The position numbers and the translations under genes are program-made. From positions 3,224,001 through 3,288,000 of the forward strand of contig NZ_AP022595.1 in NCBI RefSeq assembly GCF_010731875.1: a stretch of DNA of 64,000 bases, given 5' to 3'. The notes beneath the pieces were generated by a model. That model made no database searches. It was not told where the DNA came from and worked only from the letters and a program-made list of their open reading frames with translations. Below, one piece after another: positions 1 to 10,558 of the stretch; position 1 is the stretch's first letter, and each line of letters opens with the position of its first letter. The DNA is from Mycolicibacterium sarraceniae. GTDB taxonomy: Bacteria; Actinomycetota; Actinomycetes; Mycobacteriales; Mycobacteriaceae.

Positions 1-78
1 CAGTGAGTCGGCCGTGGGCTGTCGCGGCCTGCGTTTTGGCGCTGGTCGCTGTGCTGCTGCAGCAGTGGCCCGAGCCGT

Positions 79-516
79 TCACCGCGGGCTCTCGGCCAGC
101 ACCGCGTTGTTGGCGGTGTTCCACGACACCGCCAACCCCTCGGCGACCCGAGCCACGGTCAGATGTTGGCAGACAAGGGCTTTCAGTGCCCATTGCAGAG
201 CAGTGCGGGACAGCTCGGCGCGGGGTTCGGCGGCCTTGCTGGTGTCCTGACGCCACACATGAGCGCATCCCGCACACCGATAACGGCGGATCGTGACCAG
301 CAGGGTGGTGGGCCGCCACCCGAACGGCTCATGAGCCAACGCACGGGTGATGCTGTCACGCGGGGTGCCTTCCTCACCGCAGCGACGGCACCAACGGTCT
401 TCCGCGGCGACCCGGCATGCCAGCACCGCCCGATCAGGCTCCAGCCGTTGGCCGGTCACCTCCAGTCCGAGCTCGTCGAGGCGGCAGAAAGTCGTCAGAT
501 TCGAAAGACCTCGACC
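79..516 (-). pseudogene. ISL3-family transposase, N-terminal relic
   Basis: The reading frame opens after a stop at 517-519 and gives FCRLDELGLEVTGQRLEPD, then two CxxC zinc-finger pairs (WCRRCGEEG, YRCAGCAHVW) and a helix-turn-helix ending SWNTANNAVLAE. This is the N-terminal order of ISL3-family transposases, in which a DDE domain should follow. Here the frame stops right after the HTH and the DDE part is missing from the window, so about 140 of roughly 400 residues remain. The open frame before TTFCRL has no ATG/GTG/TTG, so the start also looks lost (a GTG exists at 459). It is a dead fragment, and the DNA left of about position 85 appears unrelated to ISL3. Confidence 0.75.
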
Positions 517-608
517 TCAACCCTGGCACCAACACGCCGAGCACCTCTACACCCTCAACTGCGAAGATCCCGATATCTACCGTCACGGCGGCCTTCAGGT
601 GCTGCACG

Positions 609-851
609 GTGCTGCCCTGGGCGGTGACGGCAGTTGCGATTTATCCCGTCAGTTTCCTGTGGTTCAACGCCTGGCTGTATCGCACGTCTCTGCGACTTGC
701 TCCCGACTACCCGACGTACGTCGCGGCGTTCACTGCAGCGATCGAGCACGTGACGCGAGCCGACAAACTCTTGGCTGTCGGGATGCACCCGCTACTGTTC
801 TTCGCTGTCGCAGCGGTCACCATCGCCGCGTTAGCGTGGCGCGTCCCCTAA
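609..851 (+). CDS. possible small membrane protein, hypothetical
   Basis: Not recognised. From a GTG at 609 the frame encodes about 80 residues. A first hydrophobic stretch (LPWAVTAVAIYPVSFLWF) and a second (LLFFAVAAVTIAALAW) flank a polar segment with Tyr, Arg and Asp, as in a two-pass membrane protein. The frame is open further upstream to 417, but that part lies antisense to the ISL3 relic and is unlikely to be coding. The true 5' end may have been destroyed by the insertion, in which case this is the 3' part of a larger gene. No ribosome site stands out. Confidence 0.3.
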   Translation: MLPWAVTAVAIYPVSFLWFNAWLYRTSLRLAPDYPTYVAAFTAAIEHVTRADKLLAVGMHPLLFFAVAAVTIAALAWRVP

Positions 852-876
852 TCGGATTCGCTTGTTGCACTTGATG

Positions 877-2246
877 TCACGCGGTCCAGGCCGCGCCCGC
901 ATCATCGGCTGGTGGGTCGCTGTCGTTGTCCAGTAGCCGTTCGGGGTGGTGGTAGTCGTTGACGCCGCCGGTGAGCATGGGTAGTCCAGGTGGTGGGATC
1001 CATTGGGTGTCGCCGTTGGCGAGTGTGCGGGTGTTCCAGCTGCCGGTTTCGACGAGGTTGTTGTCGGGTGGGCAGGCCAGGCCGAGGTCGTCGATATCGG
1101 TGTTGCCGCCGTTTTTCCAGTCTTGGGCGGCGTGGTGGACGCCGCTGTGGTGGCCGGGGGCGTCGCAACCCGGTCGGGTGCAGCCGCGGTCCTTGGCGTG
1201 CAGGATGATTCACTGATCGGCGGAGGCGTTCCGTTTGGTGCGGCCCAGCCATAACGCTCGCCCCTTTGGCCCGTCGAACAACGCGAGGTAGAGGTGGGCG
1301 TGGCTGGCCATCCGGATCAGATCGGGGATCGGCAGCAAGGTGCCTCCGGCGGTGACGGCATGCCCGGCCTTGTTCTGCAGGTCGTGGACGGTGGCGGTGG
1401 CGATCACGGTGACGGGTAGCCCGTTGTGCTGGCCGAACTTCGGATCGCCGAGCCGTCCACGTACCAAGGCTGTCAGCGCATCATGCTGACGCTGCCCACA
1501 GCTGCGCCGGTCTCGCTCCTGGACCTCATCCGAGGGTGCGACGGTCGGGTTATCGTCGGCGGGGTTGCCCACGCCGGGGGCGGCGAACTTGGCGAACCAG
1601 GCGTCGAGTTCCGAGCGTAGTTCGGGGTCGGCGATCAACCGGTCGACGCTCATCCCGTCGACCTGTTGACCCCCACACCAGACAAACCCGCGCTTGCGGG
1701 CGCGGTCCTCATCGGAAAACGTGCCATCGGGATTGAGATGCAGTGCGAGCCGGTGGGCGAGTTTCTCCAGCTGATCCGGGCGCAGATTCACCGCATGCTG
1801 GGCTAAGGACTGCTCGGCCTTCTCGATCTCGACTGGCGGGACATGGTCGGGCAGATCACGGAAGAACTTCTGAATCACCCGCAGGTGCTCGCCATCAAGT
1901 TGTCCGTCGTGCCACGCCGTCGCAGTCTTGGGCAGCATGGGCGGCAACAGTTGCCCCGTCAGCGTGGTCCGTGGCGCGAGTTGTTCGGCGTTGCGGATCC
2001 GCCGGTTGGCCTCCTTGCGGCTGATCCGCAACACATCCGCCAACGCAATCCCCACCGGCGGGCACCCCTCAAACCGCTCCAACCGCGCCACCCCGGTATG
2101 AGAGACCGCCGTCAGCCGACGCTGAGCCGTTTCCCCCACTCCAACACCGCGAACCGCTCGGGCGGGTCGGGGGCGCCGAGATCAAGAGGGGCGACAGTGT
2201 CGATCGCAGCGACGAGCGCCTTGCGTGCCGCATCGATCGAACCCAT
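877..2246 (-). pseudogene. DUF222/HNH endonuclease-domain protein (13E12-type), broken
   Basis: The 13E12-repeat family consists of multicopy mycobacterial genes with a DUF222 region and a C-terminal HNH domain. Three pieces line up on the minus strand. An ATG at 2246 starts MGSIDAARKALVAAIDTVAP and runs to FAVLEWGKR. The frame then slips by one base near 2136, and the main body (TAQRRLTAVSHTGVARLERF onwards) continues in another frame to 1213. An in-frame TGA sits at 1210-1212. Beyond it the same frame resumes with HAKDRGCTRPGCDAPG, the conserved CxxxxC/HNH region, and ends at a TGA at 877-879. The family normally has DQR at the TGA position, so a CGA to TGA change is the simplest explanation. 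Otherwise the gene is nearly full length, so decay is recent. Confidence 0.85.
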
Positions 2247-2395
2247 GTGCGAAAGACTACGCCGGGCCAACGACAAGAATCAGCGTCAGCGAGCGGCAAA
2301 GCTAGCCTTCTTGAACATCCCCGACCTCCCCACGGCAGATGCTTGACCCGGCAATCCACGGTGGGCGGTGGGCGGCGTAAATCCGCGCAGGTCGG

Positions 2396-5300
2396 TCAGG
2401 CTGCACTGATCGCGGAGTCGCTGGCGGACTGGGGAAGTGCCGTGACGATCGTCAGGTTGTAGTCCGTTGCCCCCCACGCCTTCATGAATCCGCTGAGGCT
2501 GAATTCCTGGCCTCCGCTGGGCAGCGCGCTGTCGTTGACCCACACCTTGCCGTTAGTCACGTCCACCCTGAGCACTTGGATCTGGTGGTTGTAGGTGGTG
2601 AAGTCGGGATTCGCCGAAGATGGGCGCCAGTCGGACCGCGACGAATACAGCGAGATGTTGTTGATCCCCACTGTGATCGCGCTGCCTTGTGCCAGAGCGG
2701 CGTCCATATCGTTGAGCGCACGCTGCCCGTCTTCGTTGGTCGCCCTGGCGATCCGGTTGCCATTTGCGTCGTAGGTCGCGTAGTCGGTGTTAACCGCTGT
2801 GACCGCCCAGTGCTGCTCCAACAACCGCGGGGCATCTTTGGGTGAGGCGCCCAGCTCGATCCGCTCGCTGAGGTACATCTTCCGCCCAGGGGAGGCGACG
2901 CTGTCCAGTTCCTTGGCCCACCGAACGACGGTGTCCTCGGCCACGGTTGAGGATCCGGTGACTTGAGCCGCCGCCATAGCCGACGCCATCAACAGGCAGT
3001 TGCCATAGCTTTGTAGCCGGTACAGCTGCGCCAGCTCCACCACGTTGCCGCCGTAAACGCCTGTGCCGGTGACGGTCACGTTGACCTTCCGGTCGATGCT
3101 GTCCGGCTTGGCTATCCCGAGCGCGACCGCGACCGAGTGCAGCGTGGACTGGACGAAGCCGGCGAAGCCGGGCAACGTGGCGCTATCACCATTGTTGACG
3201 GTTATCACGAAACTGTCACTGATGCCTGAGTTTACGAACTCCGGATTCGCGACGTAGCTGTAGCGGCCGGTCTTCTCGTCGAACGTGAGCGTGCCGTACT
3301 TCGGCTGCGTCTTGATGGAGTAGGTGACCGGGAAGCCGTTGTTGGCGGCCGCGTTGAGGTCGACGGTGATCAGCTTGGTGGGGCCCCACTGACTCCACAC
3401 ACTCGGTGCCACAGTGGGTGCCTGGTTGAAGAAGATGTAGGACAACTGGTGGGTCATCGCGGTCCACATTGATTGCAGCGCGGCAAACGGGGACGCCGGG
3501 GCTGCCGCTGCAGCACGAGTCAGTTTGGCTGTCGCAGAGTCACTTACGGTCATCACAGCTGCGGCGTACGCCGCAGCTGTGGCATCGTCCGGGCCCCGGT
3601 TCCCGCCGTTGCCGTACCGACCGTTCTCGCCCGCCGTGGCGTTCGTGCTGATGCCGCCGGTGCCGTATCCACCGCCGCTACCGCCGCCACCGCCGCTGCT
3701 TTGGCGGGGGCCACCGGTGCCCCCAGCTCCGCCGTCACCGCCGTTGCCACCATTGCCGCCGTCGCCGCCGCTGCTGTAGACGCCTTGACCGCCTTGGCCA
3801 CCCGCTCCCGCGTCACCGCCGGTTCCGCCGTCGCCGGCGGCGGTGGTGGCGGTTCCGGCGCCACCGGCACCACCCTTGCCGCCGTTGCCGCCGTTGCCGC
3901 CCTGGCCGCCGGCGCCTATGCCCCAGCCTGCTCGCCCACCGCTGCCGCCCCAGCCGCCGATTCCGCCGTCGCTATTCTGACCGCCTGAGCCGCCGTTTCC
4001 GCCGTCCCCGCCCCGGCCGCCGAGACCGCCAGTCCCATTGGAGTCGTTGGTGATTCCGCCGTTGCCCCCACCGCCGCCCTGGCCACCGTGGCCGCCGACA
4101 CCGCTGGCGCCGGCCGACCCGCCCGACGGCATCACGAACAGGTAGGCGCCGCGGCCAGGCTTTCCACCCAGGGCTCCGCCGGGTCCGCCGTCGCCCCCGG
4201 CGCCACCATCGCCGGCGTTTATCCCGTTGCCGGTGCTGACGTTGTAGGCGGCCGTCCAGTAACTGAAGCCTTTACCGCCGGTGCCGCCCCAGCCGCCTTT
4301 GCCGCCGTTGCCGCCGTTGCCGCCGACGCCGAAAAGCAGACTCCCGTTGCCGCCGTCGCCGCCGCTGCCCCCTTCGGTGCCGGAGAACCCGGTGTAGCCA
4401 TTCGGATCCTCCGCGGTGCCGTTGTCGCCGGCGCGCCCTTGTTGGCCGATACCACCGGCGCCACCGGCGCCACCTCGGCCGAACACCGACAAGCCCCCCA
4501 CGTCACCGCCGGCACCGCCGTCACCGCCGCCGTAGCCGCCGGCGCCGCCGTCACCGCCGTTGCCCATCCACAGACCGCCGCGTCCACCGTGGCCGCCGTC
4601 GCCACCGACGTCGGCTCCGTGGCCAAGAAATGGGCTCTCGCCACCAGTTCCGCCGACGCCACCGGTGGCGTACAGGGCGAAAATGCCGCCGTTTCCGCCG
4701 TTTCCGCCGTTTCCGCCGTAGGAGCCCTTGCCGCCGACGCCGCCGTTTCCGGCGACACCACCCAGCGACATCACCCCACTATTGCCACCGTTGCCGCCCG
4801 CGCCTGCCTTGCCGCCGTATTCGATGGCGTCGCCACCGATGCCGCCGGTACCGCCATTGCCCACGAAGGCGCCACCGTTGCCGCCTCTGCCACCGTTGGC
4901 GCCCACGGCTCCGAAGGCCACGCCGGCATTTCCGCCTTTACCGCCCTTGCCGAACAGGCCGGCCGATCCGCCGTTGCCGCCACTGGCCCCGCCCAGGGTC
5001 TGCGTGCCGTTGCCCCCAGCGCCGCCATTGCCCGCGATCAGGCCGCCTCTGCCCCCGTCGCCGCCGGCACCGTTGTTGATGTCGGCGGCACCGGAGCCGC
5101 CCTTGCCCCCGTCGCCGAACCAGCCTGCGGCGCCGCCGTTTCCGCCGTTGAACCCGTTTCCGCCGTTGCCGAGCAGACCAGCCCGGCCGCCGTTGCATGC
5201 GCTCGTCGGGCAGGTATCGGCGGTGTAGGAGAAGCCATTGCCCATGATGATGCCGCCGTTGGGATGGGCGGCCGTGCCATTGCTGAAGAAGACGCTGAGC

Positions 5301-5848
5301 AGCGACTGGAGGCCGCCACCGACAGCGAACTGCTCGGACTTCGGTGTTTTGGTCACCGCTACGGTCGGGGTGGCCGTCGGCGACGGGCTGGCCACCTCGG
5401 CGCTCGTATCCGTGGTCGGGGCAACGACGCTCGTGGGACTGGTCTGCGCCGACACTGCGCTGGCAGGGGAGTTGGACTTGACGGTCTGCTTGGCGCCGAC
5501 CGTAAACCCGCGTGTCGCGATCTTGCTTTGGGAAGGAGTCTTCGCCGGGCGAGCGGGACCAGCGTGTCCGGTCGACTTCGATGATGTTCGGTCGGGCGAC
5601 GGGCCACTCGAGGAAGCGGATTCGCTCTTCCCGGTCGACGCGCCGGTGTCTGCAGAGGCCGCTGGTGCCGTCGAAGCGATTGCGGCGCCGAGGCTCAGCG
5701 CAATAGCAGAGGCGCCCACCCACGTCAGCACCCGCAGATGCCCGGAAGCGTCCGACTTCGGTGCGGCTATGCCGCCGAATCGAGCCGGCAGCATCCGCAG
5801 TGTGTCCGCGGCGTCGGTGGTCGTGAGGTGACGCGGAGTCGAACTCAT
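2396..5848 (-). CDS. secreted PGRS-like glycine-rich protein with C-terminal C39-like cysteine peptidase domain
   Basis: The predicted protein has 1150 residues. A long N-terminus ends in a hydrophobic segment (about residues 40-60) and an AxA site near residue 66 (PAASA-DT), read as an extended export signal. A Ser/Thr/Pro-rich linker follows to about 190. Then come some 550 residues of GGxGG/GNGG repeats like the PGRS part of PE_PGRS proteins, but no PE domain. Around 815-930 lies an Ig/cadherin-like module (YSIKTQPKYGTLTFDEKTG). The last 210 residues resemble peptidase C39-like domains: Cys951 in YGNCLLMASAM, His1088 in YNHQIQVLRVD, and Asn1105-Asp1106 in WVNDSAL, giving a Cys-His-Asn/Asp set. 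A GGGGGAAG ribosome site lies 9 bases before the ATG. The gene stands alone. Protease activity and substrate are inferred, not shown. Confidence 0.8.
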   Translation of the reverse strand: MSSTPRHLTTTDAADTLRMLPARFGGIAAPKSDASGHLRVLTWVGASAIALSLGAAIASTAPAASADTGASTGKSESASSSGPSPDRTSSKSTGHAGPARPAKTPSQSKIATRGFTVGAKQTVKSNSPASAVSAQTSPTSVVAPTTDTSAEVASPSPTATPTVAVTKTPKSEQFAVGGGLQSLLSVFFSNGTAAHPNGGIIMGNGFSYTADTCPTSACNGGRAGLLGNGGNGFNGGNGGAAGWFGDGGKGGSGAADINNGAGGDGGRGGLIAGNGGAGGNGTQTLGGASGGNGGSAGLFGKGGKGGNAGVAFGAVGANGGRGGNGGAFVGNGGTGGIGGDAIEYGGKAGAGGNGGNSGVMSLGGVAGNGGVGGKGSYGGNGGNGGNGGIFALYATGGVGGTGGESPFLGHGADVGGDGGHGGRGGLWMGNGGDGGAGGYGGGDGGAGGDVGGLSVFGRGGAGGAGGIGQQGRAGDNGTAEDPNGYTGFSGTEGGSGGDGGNGSLLFGVGGNGGNGGKGGWGGTGGKGFSYWTAAYNVSTGNGINAGDGGAGGDGGPGGALGGKPGRGAYLFVMPSGGSAGASGVGGHGGQGGGGGNGGITNDSNGTGGLGGRGGDGGNGGSGGQNSDGGIGGWGGSGGRAGWGIGAGGQGGNGGNGGKGGAGGAGTATTAAGDGGTGGDAGAGGQGGQGVYSSGGDGGNGGNGGDGGAGGTGGPRQSSGGGGGSGGGYGTGGISTNATAGENGRYGNGGNRGPDDATAAAYAAAVMTVSDSATAKLTRAAAAAPASPFAALQSMWTAMTHQLSYIFFNQAPTVAPSVWSQWGPTKLITVDLNAAANNGFPVTYSIKTQPKYGTLTFDEKTGRYSYVANPEFVNSGISDSFVITVNNGDSATLPGFAGFVQSTLHSVAVALGIAKPDSIDRKVNVTVTGTGVYGGNVVELAQLYRLQSYGNCLLMASAMAAAQVTGSSTVAEDTVVRWAKELDSVASPGRKMYLSERIELGASPKDAPRLLEQHWAVTAVNTDYATYDANGNRIARATNEDGQRALNDMDAALAQGSAITVGINNISLYSSRSDWRPSSANPDFTTYNHQIQVLRVDVTNGKVWVNDSALPSGGQEFSLSGFMKAWGATDYNLTIVTALPQSASDSAISAA

Positions 5849-7342
<1,494 letters not shown>

Positions 7343-7346
<4 letters not shown>

Positions 7347-7795
7347 AGCGTCTGCTGATTGTGCATCACACGCCGTCACCGCACTGTCACGAGATATTCG
7401 AGGCGGTGCTCGCCGGCGCCACCGATCCCGAAATCGAAGGCGTAGAAGTCGTTCGGCGTCCGGCGCTCACCGTCTCGCCGGTCGAGATGTTGGAGGCCGA
7501 CAGCTACCTACTGGGCAGCCCGGCGAACCTCGGGTATGTCTCCGGCGCTCTCAAGCATGCTTTCGATGTCAGCTACTACCAGCTACTGGATTCGACACGG
7601 GGCAGGCCGTTCGGTGTCTGGCTGCACGGCAACGAGGGCACCGAGGGAGCTGAGCGCGCCATCGACGGCATCACTGCCGGGCTGGGTTGGGTTAAGGCAG
7701 CTGAGACTGTAGTGGTGTTGGGCAAGCCGACCAAGGCCGACCTGGAGGCCAGCTGGAATCTTGGTGCGACTGTGGCGGCGACGCTGACGGAGTGA
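7343..7795 (+). CDS. flavodoxin-like / NADPH-dependent FMN reductase family protein
   Basis: ATG overlaps the previous stop (ATGA), so it belongs to the dapB transcription unit. The 150 residues show a flavodoxin-like layout: an N-terminal beta strand and phosphate-binding loop region (LLIVHHTPSPHCHE), a middle loop with GSPANLGYVSGALKHAFD that is typical of the flavin-contacting segment, then FGVWLHGNEGTEGAERAI. It corresponds in position to Rv2771c. It most likely binds FMN and shuttles electrons or reduces a small substrate; the partner cannot be read from sequence. Confidence 0.85.
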
Positions 7796-7939
7796 CCGGC
7801 GCAGGGGCCTTGATCCGCCACCCTGGATGTCCGCTGTCGAGCGTGTGCCAGTACTACAGTTGTAGATCGGGTTGCGGCGTGTTTGCGCTGGTGGAGGCGG
7901 TCAGCGCGCGATCATCGTTGGTGGTGAAGACAACGAAGA

Positions 7940-8165
7940 ACGCGGCGCTGACCGCGCCGTTGAGCATAGATCCCGGCGACTGGCTCGATGAGTTCGTCGC
8001 GCTGATGGATCGTGTCCGGCCTCGGTTCGTCCGCTGTGAGCCCGCTCGCCATGCGGCGGGGTTGATGCTGGGTTTGATGTCGAATCTGGAACGTGGTGCA
8101 ACGCCAGTACACCGGCACGGCCGGGCGAAAACTCTCAGATCGGGGTTTATCAGTTCAACGATGCT
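7940..8165 (+). pseudogene. IS701-family transposase relic with internal deletion
   Basis: One frame reads DPGDWLDEFVALMDRV and HAAGLMLGLMSNLER, the N-terminus of IS701-type DDE transposases. It then jumps, with frame changes, to VVQRQYTGTAGR and NSQIGVYQFNDAQGE, which lie well over 100 residues further along in intact relatives. A large internal deletion and frameshifts therefore leave only two short blocks. The relic abuts the IS5-like relic that follows, without a gap. Confidence 0.7.
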
Positions 8166-8545
8166 CAGGGGGAGTTGATTTCGGAGTTGTTGCCCTCCAA
8201 TGAGGGGCGGTGGGGTCACCCGTTCGGCGATGATCGTCGCGTTGTGGAGGGCATCATCTACGGGTACCGGACCGGGATTCCGTGGCGGGGATCTGCCCCG
8301 ATCGGAGTTCGGGCCGTGGCAGACGGGCGTTGTTGGCGATGGCCGATGCCCAGGGTCAGTTGGATTGGACGGTCACGGGGTGGGGTGACTACCACGATCC
8401 ACACCGCCGTCGAGGGCAACGGTCGCCCGCTGGCAGTAGTGATCACCGGCGGCCAGCGCAACCTCGTCGAACCTTCGTTCGCTCTACTCAAACAATGGCG
8501 CGCCCTGGCGACCCAATACGACAAACTCTTTGGGTTGGTTCGCGC
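8166..8545 (+). pseudogene. IS5-family (IS427-group-like) transposase relic
   Basis: Short blocks in changing frames match IS5-type transposases: LLPSNEGRWGHPFGDDRRVV and YRTGIPWR at the start; DLPRSEFGPWQT and ALLAMADAQGQLDWTV in other frames; then TTIHTAVEGNGRPLAVVITG and VEPSFALLKQWRALATQYDK from the C-terminal half. At least three deletions or frameshifts separate them. The 3' end runs antisense into the next gene's stop codon at 8545, so that gene may have been trimmed or fused here. Confidence 0.7.
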
Positions 8546-9327
8546 TATTGCTGAAAAGCCGTGATCCAGTTGCCGAACTCGGTGGCTAGGTGCCAGCGGT
8601 GTTCGGTAATCATTTTGGACGGAAACAGACGCGGGAACTCGACGGTCAGCACAGCTTCCATTGCACCGTCGAGGTCGCGGAACTGGTGGCGGACACCGCC
8701 GATGACGAGGCCATCGTCCAGGACGGCTTGACCGGCGATTTGAACTGGATAGTCGGGATTCGCCGGTACCGACACCTGTTCGCCGCTGCTGTAGTCGACG
8801 AGGAATCTGGTAGCCGTGGGTGATCCGCCGGTGGTTTCTACGACTTCTTGGCGTCCGTCTGGCAATCCACGCAGGAGGTAGTGGTCGGGGCACGCGCCGA
8901 TCATGTCGGCTTCGGCGTTAGTGGCAGTGAGACCGTCGAACCATGCTCCGAACTGCGAGGCCGAGCAGTGGGGCACGACGAGCCGGATCGTGCTGTAGGT
9001 GTTGCCGCCGCGACTCGCGGCGACGGCGATGCGGGCGATGCGTTCGGACAGGGCGAGTTCGTGCTTCACGATGGCGTAGAGACCGGCGTGGCCCAGGTGC
9101 AGCTTGACCGTGACGAGTAGGTCGCGCATCATCTGCGCATCGGTGGTGTTTAGCGCGGAGAGGTCGACGCCGGGAAGCAGGTCGGCCATGGCGAGCTTGC
9201 CGACGCGAGAGGTCAGCTTCTTGAGGACCGCCGAAGCCCGCCGGGACTCCCAGCTATGGACTTCGGCAGGTGCGACGAGGCGACCGTCGATGTAGGTGTC
9301 GATGGCGTCGTGTGTGGTCACAGGCAC
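8545..9327 (-). CDS. hypothetical protein, TetR-linked
   Basis: Not recognised. The frame encodes 260 residues from a GTG start at 9327. It is soluble, with no signal peptide or membrane span. The first 110 residues are helical and charged (ALNTTDAQMMRDLLVTVKLH, HELALSERIARIAVAASRG); the second half is mainly beta-type (QVSVPANPDYPVQIAGQAVL). It begins 6 bases after the stop of a TetR-type regulator on the same strand, so the two form an operon and the regulator probably controls it. Its last codons overlap the IS5 relic antisense; the C-terminus NWITAFQQ may or may not be native. Confidence 0.65.
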   Translation of the reverse strand: MPVTTHDAIDTYIDGRLVAPAEVHSWESRRASAVLKKLTSRVGKLAMADLLPGVDLSALNTTDAQMMRDLLVTVKLHLGHAGLYAIVKHELALSERIARIAVAASRGGNTYSTIRLVVPHCSASQFGAWFDGLTATNAEADMIGACPDHYLLRGLPDGRQEVVETTGGSPTATRFLVDYSSGEQVSVPANPDYPVQIAGQAVLDDGLVIGGVRHQFRDLDGAMEAVLTVEFPRLFPSKMITEHRWHLATEFGNWITAFQQ

Positions 9328-9333
9328 TGCTTT

Positions 9334-9930
9334 CTAGTTGTGTTCGGGGCGCGGCAGGATGCCGTCGAGCACCAGGTTGGTGAGGCGCTCGCACAAGTCG
9401 CTGTCGATGGCTTCCCGCGTGGCGAGAACGCGGAACTGTAGGGGCGCGATGAGGGTTTCGAGCAGGAGTCGGGCGTCGGTATCGGGTGGCACCTCTTGTC
9501 GTTCGACGGCCCGGTCCACGATGGAGCGGGCCAACTGCAACCGAGTCGTCCAGAAGTCGAATCTAACCTTCTCCCAGCGGCCTTCATCACCGCTGAACGC
9601 GAGAGCGTGACTCATGGCCTTGCCGATGGGCGTCGCGAGGTAGTCGGCGACGGCTGCCAGGAGTTCCCGCAGATCGGTTCTGATGGACCCGGTGTCGGGA
9701 ACCGGAATGAGGCGCTCACTATAGGCGAGGAGCGTGTCGGCGATGAGGTTCTCCCGGCTGCCCCATCGACGGTAGATCGACGTCTCGTGTACACCTGCCC
9801 GCACGGCCACGTCGGTGACGGTGAAGTCGGCGAGACCCTTCTCGGCCATCACGGCCAGCGTGGCGTCGGCGACCGCTTGTGCGATGCGAGCGGATCGACC
9901 ACCGGGGCGGCGGCGCACCTGGCCGGTCAC
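9334..9930 (-). CDS. TetR/AcrR-family transcriptional regulator
   Basis: The 198-residue protein starts at GTG 9930. Residues about 15-60 form the TetR DNA-binding domain: IAQAVADATLAVMAEKGLADF, then VTDVAVRAGVHETSIYRRW as helix-turn-helix. The C-terminal ligand domain (RTDLRELLAAVADYLATPIG, LLETLIAPLQFRVLATRE) resembles the TetR_C_11-type family. It is first in a two-gene unit with the hypothetical gene downstream. A perfect inverted repeat lies 17 bases upstream of its start and is the obvious autoregulatory operator. The ligand is unknown. Confidence 0.9.
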   Translation of the reverse strand: MTGQVRRRPGGRSARIAQAVADATLAVMAEKGLADFTVTDVAVRAGVHETSIYRRWGSRENLIADTLLAYSERLIPVPDTGSIRTDLRELLAAVADYLATPIGKAMSHALAFSGDEGRWEKVRFDFWTTRLQLARSIVDRAVERQEVPPDTDARLLLETLIAPLQFRVLATREAIDSDLCERLTNLVLDGILPRPEHN

Positions 9931-9947
9931 GATAGCCGGCCCCGATT

Positions 9948-9972
9948 TAAACGCAGGTCGATCATGCGTTTA
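9948..9972. promoter_or_regulatory. candidate TetR operator, perfect 8-bp inverted repeat
   Basis: TAAACGCA, a 9-base spacer, then TGCGTTTA: an exact palindrome just upstream of the TetR gene start. A second, overlapping partial palindrome (CATGCGTTTAGCATG) shares the right arm. Position and symmetry fit an autoregulatory TetR site; binding is inferred. Confidence 0.65.
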
Positions 9973-10558
9973 GCATGCAGCAGTTGCGGCGCGTAACGCA
10001 AGCCCTTCCAGCGTTAGCACGGTCACACTAGGGGATTTACTAAATGGCTGGGGCATTGGGACATCTCCTTGGTGGTGTTGATCGTTGGGGTGGTCCTGGT
10101 GTTGGCCCTGCTGCTATGTGGTGGTCGCCTCTGTAGTGGAACGACGGGCCGCCGCAGTCGGGGTGCAGGGTGTCGCGTTGAGAATCAATCACCTTGCGGC
10201 ACCGCCACAAAGCCATCGCCTGGTCGCACTCGATCACGCCGGGATCGTCCAGCTGGGAACCGGGGGAGATCAGTCCGGCCCGTCGTGCCCGCCAGGACGA
10301 GGGCGGCAACAGCGAGGGATTTGTCGGGGTCTGCGCTGCTGCCATGTGGGCCACACTAGTCGGCCCGCATGCGCTGTGGCATTGCCTAGAACGTCACCGG
10401 CCTTTCGCCGTAATCCATTGTGGGAAAACATGTTTACCGATACAACCACGTTGCCGGCTGTGCCCTATGTACCGAAAGGTGGCCCTGGCCAGGCAGGTTG
10501 AACCGGGACAATGCCGCCGTCGTCACGTGTTCTCTTGTGCACCAATGCCATCGAATCG
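9973..10558. other. intergenic region, no convincing gene
   Basis: Nearly 590 bases between the TetR promoter and the stop of the restriction-like gene. Frames longer than 60 codons exist on both strands (for example 10040-10354 minus, with VIECDQAMALWRCRKVID) but have odd composition (many Cys/Trp/Pro), no ribosome site and no family I know. The segment may be debris from insertion-element decay; I could not assign it. Confidence 0.4.

Noticed and set aside
3550..5250. Apparent tandem repeat array, CRISPR-like at first sight
   Set aside because: The repeats are in-frame GGxGG codons without constant-length spacers; no cas genes nearby.
4088..5584. 498-codon plus-strand open frame
   Set aside because: It is the antisense of the PGRS glycine repeats; GC-rich repeats keep the opposite strand free of stops. 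Composition is almost only Ala/Gly/Val.
10040..10354. 104-codon minus-strand frame
   Set aside because: Odd amino-acid composition, no ribosome site, no similarity I can name; left as intergenic.
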